A stretch of 64,000 bases of DNA, taken from Protea cynaroides. Its lineage: Eukaryota > Streptophyta > Magnoliopsida > Proteales > Proteaceae. The notes beneath the pieces were generated by a model. It saw nothing but the letters and a program-made list of their open reading frames with translations, was not told the origin of the DNA and made no database searches. Within the stretch, counting starts at the first letter, position 1. Each line of letters starts with the position of its first letter. Shown one piece after another: positions 56,208 through 64,000 of the stretch. Position numbers and translations under genes: made by a program. Where the stretch lies: positions 80,281,567 through 80,345,566 of the forward strand of contig CM053269.1 in the NCBI GenBank assembly GCA_028583415.1, in the 5' to 3' direction.

Positions 56208-57760
56208 TCATCCACGATACCTGAGAACCCTGTCTGAATCCAAGGTGAAGTCAGGATTATTTTTAACCTTCTCTAGGTCTTCTTGCACAGTCTTGAGATG
56301 TGGTTCATGTAGGATTGCTATTTTGACTTCATCTATTAGATCCGATGAGATCTTCAGAGCTGCGAACATCAATGTGAACTTATGAATTAAGCCTTGTTCC
56401 ATTGGATCTCCTACAGTTTCTAATATATATTCTTCATCATTTTCTATTGAGCTTGAAACTGTAGCACGTAATGCAGCATTTGTACTTGGTCCTGCCTCAG
56501 GTTTCAATGCCCACTTTCTACTTAAGGCATCAGCCACAATATTTGCCTTACCCGGATGGTACTGGATGTCACAATCATAATCTTTTAATAATTCTAGCCA
56601 TCTTCTCTATCTCATATTCAGGTCCTTCTAAGTGAAAAGATAGGTTAAGCTCTTGTGATCTAACTTAATCTGAAACTTTTCACCGTAAAGGTAGTGTCTC
56701 CAAGTCTTGATTGCATGTATAACCGCTGCTAACTCCAAATCATGTGTATGATAATTCTTCTCATGCTCTTTCAATTGTCTTGATGCGTAGGCAATCACCT
56801 GTTCTCCTTGCATCAATACACATCCAAGACCCAACCCTGAGGCATCTGTATATAAGGTAAACGATAAGCCTGGTGCTGGGATGATCAAGATCGGTGCAGA
56901 GACTAGTCTTGACTTCAAAGTCTGAAAGCACTTTTCGCACTCATCTGACCATATAAATTTTTCTCCTTTCTTGGTTAGTCTGGTAAGTGGAACGGCGATC
57001 CTTGAGTAGTCTTCCACAAATCTTCAATAGTAACCAGCCAATCCAAGGAAACTACGAATCTCCGCAACTGATTTTGGTGCTTCCCATCCTACTATAGCAG
57101 CTATCTTACTTGGATCTACCTTGATACCGTCTTTAGATACTACGTGGCCCAAGAAAGCCACCTCCTTCAGCCAAAATTCACACTTCTTGAACTTGGCATA
57201 AAGCTTCTCCCTTCTTAGCCGTTGTAGGGTTGCTCTCAAATGTGTTGCATGAGCCTCCCTATCCTTTGAGTAGACCAATATGTCATCGATGAATACGATG
57301 ACCGAAGTGTCCAACAAGTCATGAAACACTCAGTTCATCAGTTCCATGAACGACGCTGGAGCGTTAGTCAACCCGAACGACATTACCAGAAACTCATAAT
57401 GCCCATACCTTGTCCTGAAAGCAGTCTTTGGAATATCTCTGGCCTTGATCTTCAATTGGTGATACCCTGATCTGAGATCAATCTTCGAGAAAACCTTTGC
57501 ACCCTGTAACTAATCAAACAGATCATCGATCCTAGGCAAAGGATATCGATTCTTGATGGTTAACTTGTTCAGCTTTCGGTAGTCAATACATAGCCGTACA
57601 CTACCGTCCTTCTTCTTGACGAACAATACAGGTGCTTCCCATGGTGATATGCTTGGTCGTATGAAACCCTTATCTAGTAGTTCTTGTAACTGGGTCTTCA
57701 ACTCCTTTAATTCGGTAGGGGCCATCCTGTACGATGATTTAGACACCGGTGCCACCCTAG
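56208..57760 (-). pseudogene. RT and RNase H of chromovirus D
   Basis: RT from 57755: SPWEAPVLFVKKKDGSVRL (a Gly changed to Glu), PLPRIDDLFD, then a stop, a region matching KIDLRSGYHQLKI and SFGLTNAPA in sequence, and VFIDDILVYSKD near 57290. RNase H (57017-56628): FTLYTDASGLGLGCVLMQ and FQIKLDHKSLTYLF. The linker with ADALSRKWAL (56530) leads to integrase. Stops at 57516, about 57330 and 57020 separate the parts. Catalytic residues that can be seen are intact. Confidence 0.9.
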
Positions 57761-59700
57761 CATCAGGTCTATCACGAACTTTATAGCCCTATCTAGAGGT
57801 AGACCTGGGAGATCTTTTGGAAACACATCTGGAAACTCTCGTACCACATTTAGATCTTTCATCCTTGGCACCTCAGCAGTGATGTCGACCACAGACACTA
57901 AATACCCTACTCCTCCCTTCTCTAGGCATCTCTTAGCTTTTAGGGCGGAGAGGATAGCTTCCACTTCCTAGGTAACTTGGTCCCAGTGAAGCTAAACTCC
58001 TTGCCCTTCTCATCTTTAAGCACAAGTTTCCTTTCACCACATAATAAGCTAGTTGAATGATGGCCTAGCCAATCCATTCCCAAGATGACGTCAAAGTCTG
58101 CCATCTCGAGTTAAACCAAATTTGCTTCTAGGTTTCGGCCCTCAATGCTCACTGTACACGGCCCATAATATTTAGTCAACGCCACTTCGACTCCCAATGG
58201 AGAGCAAACTATCAAGCTTGGGTTCAAACACTTGACAGGTAATTCCATTCGCTTCCCAAAAGAAATAGAAACAAAGGAGTATATGGTCCCAGATCAAAGA
58301 GTACTCTGGCAGGTATACCAGCTATATTTACAGTCCCTGAAATTTAGTTATTCCTTAGTTCTACATGCTCAAATATAACAACAGTAAAACAAATAGGAAG
58401 GGATAGAATCATACCAGTAACCACATCAGGTGATGCGGCTGCCTCTTTAGTGGTGACTGCGAATACCTTTCCTTGCTGTGGAGGTTGCTTCCTAGGTAGA
58501 ATGCAAGTCCTTGCAATATGACCCAGTTGCTGATAGTTGAAACATTTAACGTTCTGGTTCTGTCCAGTAAATTATGTCGGTGGTGGTGCAGTAATGTTCC
58601 TTGCAGGCACCACAATGGACTGAGCCCTGTACGGATAGAATGGTCTATGATTACCTCCACCTGAAGTCTTAGTAGCAGACCTCTTCAGTCCCCTATTCTG
58701 AGCAAAGAAGCTGTCTCTTTGACTGGATTCAATTACTCTGGCAATCTGCACAGCCTCATTATAAACTTTCTTCTCCAGACCCAAGACGTGCTCTCTAATG
58801 CTTCCTCGTAATCCCATGGTGAACCTATGCGTCTTGGTTTCTTCTTCTTGCATGCTTGCCGGTGCAAAGAAAAATAGCTCATCATACCTTTGCTGGTAAG
58901 CATCTATAGTCGATTGAGATTGCTACAGGTTAAGGAATTCCTTCTCCATTTGATCTCTGAAGCTCTTTGAAAAATATTTATCGAAGAAAGCTCCCTTGAA
59001 TATTACCCAATCGATCTGGGTGTGCTTTACCTCTAAGTATGACCGGGTAGAATTCCACCAGGCATTTGCATCTTCCTTAAGCATGTGCGTAGCAAACAAA
59101 ACCTTCTCATCCTCATTACAGGTCATCAGACGGAAATTCTTCTCCATCTCAGCAACCCACTGTGCAGGCCACAGTGGTTTTCCTGGTTTCCCTGTGAAGG
59201 TAGGGAGTTTCAGCTTTAAGAACCTATCCACTGCTCGGCTTAAGTCATTCTGCCCCTGTGCATTCATTCCATACCATGGTGGTGGGTACGGGTAGACTCC
59301 GTGATAGGCAGACGACGATGGAAATTGGTGTGGTGGATGTAGATTCTGTCCTTGGCTCATTGGCCCAGAGCTACCATCCATTGGCCGTGTGGTGTTATTT
59401 CCCCTATGTTCAGGTGTGCCTTCTGTAGGGATATATCCTGGTGGCCTGAACATCTTCAACATCTCATCCAGGAACGTTTTCTGCTGAGCTTTCATCTAAT
59501 ACACCAAATTTGTGACAATCGTCTCCGAGTTAGTGTGAGGAGGGCCTGGCAAGTTTGTCGGGGCCCTAGGGATTTGCCCTTCTCCACTTTTTGGGTTCTG
59601 ATTTTGCTCTTCAACATATCCAGTTTCCATATTTTCCTCAGTTTGGCGCACCCTGGAGTAGTGACACTTTCATGAACCTCTTCGACCATTTCCGCCTACC
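57760..59700 (-). pseudogene. gag and protease of chromovirus D
   Basis: Gag core from 59495: LKLPTFTGKPGKPLWPAQWV, NEDEKVLFATHMLKEDANAWW, KYFSKSFRDQMEKEF, then a stop, and a second part (58853-58572) with GLEKKVYNEAVQIARVIESS. The zinc knuckle (about 58545-58500) reads CFNYQQLGHIARTC: the second Cys is Tyr, so zinc binding is lost. The protease active-site DSGAT stretch is damaged by a small deletion (58285-58300); its ADFDVILGMDWL segment remains near 58075-58105. The extreme N-terminus of gag (59500-59700) is scrambled across frames. Confidence 0.85.
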
Positions 59701-59865
59701 ATCCCAGACTAGTCTGTTTGGATCTGAGATGAAGACATAACACATGAGGTACAGTCGAATAATCATAATAGTGTTAGTCTTTAACAATTGCAAGGCGAAT
59801 AATCAAAATGGAAACTTAAAATTGAAATTTTTAAAATTTTTCCAAAATATTTTTTTTTCTGGGTT

Positions 59866-60060
59866 GCACATAGCTGACCGATCGCACATAGCTGACCGGT
59901 CGCAACATACCAGTCGCTACTCTGTAGAGTATGGTGCGACCGGTATAATCGACCGGTCAGCACCATCTCTTGACCGAGAGATAGCGGTCGCAGTACCCAA
60001 GAGGTACCGGTCGATCGGTATGGGCAAAACCGTCTACCGGTATGCCCAGATTCCTCCATA
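59866..60060. repeat. Word cluster before gag in D (ACCGGTCG type)
   Basis: GACCGGTCGCA, GCGACCGGTAT, GTACCGGTCGATCGGTA and related words alternate in both orientations. The same words fill the LTR of D (53897-54060), not the TAGGGTCG word of B and C found at the same place. Confidence 0.85.
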
Positions 60061-60207
60061 AAGTCGCGAAAAGTGAGATTTTTCTCACTTTTCTCTTCTT
60101 CTTCTTCTCTGGTGGTGATTCCTCTCTGACTCCTTGAGTTGCTACAGTCCGACCGGTGATCTTAGAAGCCATTTCCTTTCGATCCGGACCTAGAACATCG
60201 CCTCAAG

Positions 60208-60648
60208 GTAAGTTCCTTCCTTCCATTCATCATTTTCATATCGTTTCTCTATGGTTCCAAGCCCAAAATTGAGGTTTTTCTTTGTTTAGGAAATTCTAAC
60301 CATAGGAACTCCTTTCCTTCAGCTTAGAATGGGTTTAGGGACCTCTATGAGCAAAAGCCCTCAACCAATTCGAGGTTCTACCGAAAGGTTTTTACAAAAA
60401 TCAAAATTTTCGATTTTTAACCTAGGTTTGGTAAAAAATCGATTTTGCTGAAATTTCCCAAATTTCTTGTTTAATTGATGAATGTTTGGATTCCATGAAG
60501 TGTTTGGGGGTTACGTAAGTCCTCCTCCCGAGTTTTTGGGTGAGTTTGAGGCTTTTGCTTGATTTGTTGTCGTTATGCTGCCGAATTTCTAAAAATTTTA
60601 ACAATTTCTCATTCTAACAATTTCTCATTATTTGTCTTTGTTTTGCAG
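60208..60648 (+). other. Predicted 5' UTR intron of the antisense ORF (D)
   Basis: Donor CTCAAG|GTAAGT at 60208 and acceptor TTTTGCAG|TTTCA ending at 60648, 441 nt. The ATG starts six bases after the acceptor. Matches the 440-nt intron of element C. Predicted only. Confidence 0.55.
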
Positions 60649-60653
60649 TTTCA

Positions 60654-61873
60654 ATGGCTCCACGCATAGGTGCTGGTAAATACGCATACGGTCTTGGCAT
60701 GCACCGCCCGCATCCACCTGTTCCACAACTCGATGAGCGGTGGTTTTGTTCCGAGGAGGCGCAAGCCCGCTTTCCCTGGTTTGAGGAGAAAAATATTGAA
60801 TCAGGACGACGGGCAAACCTGGAGCAGTTACAGTGGTATGACGTTGAAGTCGCTTTTGGCAGGCTTGGTTGGTTGTCTGTCATCACCTATACTGTAACAC
60901 CTGCCCCAACCTTGTCAAGCATTTCTACGCCAATCTGAAGATAAATGGAGATGTAAATGACTTCAATCAGTGTCGGGCACTCCGCTTAACTAGCTATGTC
61001 AAGGGTGTCCCCATCTCTTTTGACACCCACCAGCTCGCCGATCTCCTAGGGATTCCCAACGATGGGGACTTGGTCTACTGTGCCCCTAAGATGAAGGGCT
61101 TTCTCACTGACGATCTACGTTAGGAGATCTCAGAGCAGCTACTTAACCCTGGAGCACCCATGAAGGCTACCAGTTTGAGGCCTGTGCCTCAGGTATACAG
61201 TCGCATCATCCAGCACAACATTCTGCCTCAGAGCGGCCATTACAGTGAGTTGTCTCAGCTCACTCAGTACCTGACCTACTGCATCTGCACTGGGGAGCGG
61301 GTCTGTCTGCCCTACATCATCATCAGGACCATGCATCAGGCTACACTTCCTGGTCAAGCCAGCAACCTTCCATACGGTCACTCATCACCACTCTTTTACG
61401 GTGATTATGAGTGGATCGAGATCGTTGTTGAGGATACTATGACTTCGGACATCGACTGAGATGTCATTCTACGGATGCAGATGAATAATCTGTCAATCAG
61501 CGATGAGGACTTAGAGGCTCGTCCTCGCCCACTCAGGAGGGTAGCAACCGCGGCAACAACAACAACAGCAACCAATGCTGCTCATGCAGCAGAGGCAGCG
61601 GGTGATGATGAGGGTGGCGATGATCAGATGGAGGATGTTCCAGCGCCAGCACCACAGCCCACATATGCAGTGGGACCATCTTAGCCTCCTCCCGACACCA
61701 TGATGGGTATGTTCATTGAGATCAGGGACGCTCAGCGTGAGATGAGCCGTGACTTGGGGCACTTGGCTCGTAGCCTCCGAGTCACTCAGGAGCAGGTGCA
61801 CTGGCTCAGGGTCACCTATGAGCGGGATTATGATATTGCCGACCCTATTCCTCCTATGCCCCCTACCCCATGA
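60654..61873 (+). pseudogene. Antisense ORF of chromovirus D
   Basis: Starts MAPRIGAGKYAYGLGMHRPH, then an EEAQARFPWFEEKNIESGRR segment, HFYANLKINGDVND, TSYVKGVPISFDTHQLADLL and VYCAPKMKGFL. A one-base shift near 60890, then stops at 61121, 61457 and 61682 interrupt an otherwise alignable frame that continues HNILPQSGHYSELSQLTQY, VCLPYIIIRTM, an Ala/Thr-rich and acidic stretch, a short coiled coil (LGHLARSLRVTQEQVHWLR) and a proline-rich end at 61873. About 400 codons. Homologous along its length to the ORF of C and B and antisense to gag-pol. Same unknown family. Confidence 0.75.
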
Positions 61874-62185
61874 TAGAGTTCATATTTTTCCTCTCTTCAT
61901 AGTACAGTTTATATAACAGGGTAACTGTCCGGCTTGTGGACCATACCCTGTAGCACTTTTAACTTATCACTCTTTAATGTTTTTAATAGCAGTTTATGGT
62001 TTTGCCTATCTAGAGCATGTGCAATTATTAATTCCATATTTAGTATAGTATGTTATGCTCTTCCTTATATAGTCTTAGGCATCAAACAAGTGCTTAAGGT
62101 GTGTTCTTATGAAGGCTTTTAAATTTTCCTATCCCAGTTCATCGACTCAGTTAAGTGCAATATGGTTTGTTGGACAAAGCCCAAG

Positions 62186-62198
62186 AGCTCTGATACCA
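62186..62198 (-). other. tRNA-iMet primer-binding site of chromovirus D
   Basis: TTGGTATCAGAGC on the minus strand, intact, two bases from the LTR end at 62201. Confidence 0.88.
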
Positions 62199-62200
62199 AG

Positions 62201-63678
62201 TTGTCACACCCCAATTCCGGCTGAACCAGAAGTGTGAGTGAACCGTCACTGAACCAACAGCTCACACCAGGATTTCAATAAGACTGTGTCCACTCATACA
62301 AACCATTGCACATAACCACAATCAGAATAATAATAAATACAGCGGAAGTCTTTAATAAAATGAACTAAGTAATCTATTGATAGATTTAAATAAAATATTC
62401 AATTATTCAACTAACCAAAACTTAAATAATATCTTTACATCAACTTCATTCCAACTACAAATAATTAAAATAAATAACATCAAATCAAATCCTAAAGGTA
62501 CACGCAGAAAGGGCACTCGCATAAAGCGTCATACTCGTCCTCTCCTGCTTGCACATCCAGACCAGCCACGCCTCCATACGTCGGCGCGCTCATGTAGTCA
62601 TCCACTATGTAACCTGCATCAACATCTAAAAATGGTGTATACACAAGGGTGAGCTCACAACTTACCTCAGTAAGACAATCAAACAATGTAACATTTATAT
62701 GCGTGAGTAACAATCATATTATGTTATAGACTGGTTTAAGTTTGCAATGTGCTATAGAAAGGATTGGCGGCCACCGCACCTCTATACACGAGTGTGTGAA
62801 GCTGTCCAGTAGATCACACCACTGCCGTCCCACATGCACCCACCATGGAATAGAGATAGAGCTAAGGCGTCTCGATCAACATCACCAACACCTCCCCTAA
62901 TGCCCTACCCATACCAACACGTAAGCCCCTATTGGCGAGGGCTTGCAAACTGGGCTCGTAACTAACCAATCCTACATGTCATCACAGTAAGCCCTATCCC
63001 AACACAGCTCCCTAAGGCATAGAGATAGAGCTAGAGTCTGGTGGCCAGGCCGGAGACCACAATACCACGTCCTCCCCCTAATGCCCTACCCGCACCAAGC
63101 ATGCTAAGATAGAGCAATACGACAGATAGACCCTATCCCAACATAACTCCCTACGGCATAGAGATAGAGCTAGAGTCCGGTGGTCAAGCTAGAGACCACA
63201 ATACCATGTCCTCCCCCTGATGCCCTACCCACACCAAGCATGCTAAGATAAAATACTACGAAAAGGTGCTAGTGTGAGGAATGATCCCAGACCCCAGACC
63301 CTTCCCATTCCACCCACCAACGAAAACAATTACATGCTTAACAATCACATCCTCGCATAGCGAGTATGCATGAACAATAATAATAACTGAAAGTAAAGGA
63401 TGACATGTGAATATGCATAAACATCAATCCACAGAGTCATAGTTATTAACAACGGTTTACTGTCCATTAGATTATTAGGGTTTAGGTCTGATTCCCTTAC
63501 CTGACGCTCGTTTGATAGCTTGCTCCACGTCGCAAGACCCAAACGTTCTATCACAAAGTCCTATACAATATTAGGGTTTAGTTAGAATAGATTTTCTTAG
63601 ATTTTATGTTGGTCGAAAAACCAACGAGATTACAAAATATATCTCACAGAGCTGACCGGTCACAGTATCGGTCGCAAC
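62201..63678 (-). mobile_element. 5' LTR of chromovirus D, cut by element E
   Basis: Aligns closely with 52597-54000 of the 3' LTR. It stops at GCAAC (63674-63678), where a plus-strand LTR start begins. The remaining minus-strand start of the LTR lies beyond the window. Confidence 0.9.
62492..62614 (-). CDS. Conserved 40-codon LTR reading frame, copy in D 5' LTR
   Basis: Same frame as in the 3' LTR of D, with about eight changes: GYIVDDYMSAPTYGG at the start and a CECPFCVYL end. Length and stop position are unchanged. The frame is open upstream to 62713. Confidence 0.5.
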   Translation of the reverse strand, partial: GYIVDDYMSAPTYGGVAGLDVQAGEDEYDALCECPFCVYL

Positions 63679-64000
63679 TGTAAGACCCGTGTCAATCTAA
63701 CCCGGTCTTACCACCTTGAACCAGGTTCACCCATCATGGTCGAATCAAATGGACCAAGGGCGTGAAGGAGATCGAGATCCCAGGTATCAAATTGACCCAA
63801 AAACACTTAAATTAGGGGAAGGGTCGCATACCCAGCTAAGCAGGGTCGGACCTCCCAAAACAAAGAGTCAGACCCTTAGTTTTGAAGGGAGGGTCGGACA
63901 GCTTAAGACCCTAGGGTCGACGGGATCATCGACCCTCGGATCTTGTCGAAAATAGAAACTAGGAAATTTCGAGATTTTCAATTGGATTCCTTCCTAATCT
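63679..64000 (+). mobile_element. Start of LTR of chromovirus E
   Basis: Begins TGTAAGACCCGTGTCAATCT and keeps the CCGGTCTTACCACCTTG and CAGGT...CATGGTCGA blocks of the family. Its first word cluster (63820-63945) uses AGGGTCGG/CGACCCT. The element continues beyond the window. Confidence 0.85.

Larger units (their letters stand above)
52597..63678 (-). mobile_element. Chromovirus D (Tekay/Del-like), most complete copy
   Basis: 3' LTR 52597-54796, polypurine tract, integrase with chromodomain, RNase H, RT, protease, gag, antisense ORF on the plus strand, primer site 62186-62198, and a 5' LTR (62201-63678) cut by element E. All domains are present but broken by stops and frameshifts. It inserted in the 3' LTR of C. 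Confidence 0.92.

Noticed and set aside
1..64000. tRNA, rRNA or organelle-derived genes
   Set aside because: I saw no cloverleaf-like tRNA genes or rRNA segments; the tRNA-like strings are primer-binding sites of retroelements.

Overview
This is a plant nuclear window. It contains one clearly expressed-type gene with plant GT-AG introns, an annexin at 33580-36991. Almost everything else is layered transposable elements: Ty1/copia, Ty3/gypsy chromoviruses, an Ogre/Tat-like gypsy, an L1-type LINE, Mutator-like (MULE), PIF/Harbinger and hAT elements. The species cannot be told from the sequence alone. A 500-N placeholder gap lies at 4390-4889, so local order around it depends on scaffolding.

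Layout. 1-1020: AT-rich non-coding sequence. 1021-1672: a Harbinger-type MITE beside or inside the 5' LTR of a decayed copia element (to 5704). 5705-8527: the 5' end of chromovirus A (+). 8528-18597: chromovirus B (-), which has lost its integrase and carries an internal segment flipped in place. 18598-25791: the 5' half of an Ogre/Tat-like element (-) with a 4.1-kb LTR. 25792-33268: an island of cut-and-paste DNA elements: a Pack-MULE with an ARM-repeat gene piece, a second MULE holding two copies of one small MITE, and an hAT MITE just upstream of the annexin. 37660-about 41820: an L1-type LINE (-) interrupted by a third MULE that carries a membrane-protein ORF. 42022-64000: a nest of chromoviruses: LTR F is split by element C (+), the 3' LTR of C is split by element D (-), and the 5' LTR of D is split by element E (+).

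Elements A-F belong to one group: long LTRs (about 2.2-2.4 kb) starting TGTAAGACCCG and ending GTGTGACA, a tRNA-iMet primer site, gag-pol on the sense strand, a chromodomain after the integrase (Tekay/Del-like), and an extra antisense ORF between the primer site and gag. Three properties of this group are the most interesting content of the window: (1) a 40-codon sense reading frame inside the LTR that keeps length, stop position and a Cys-rich end across diverged families; (2) clusters of short forward and reverse-complement words whose spelling differs between families but matches between the LTR and the pre-gag leader of the same element; (3) the antisense ORF, whose 5' untranslated leader has a GT-AG intron of nearly constant length (440/441 nt) in two diverged elements. 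All gag-pol copies seen are broken by stops, frameshifts or deletions; none looks autonomous.
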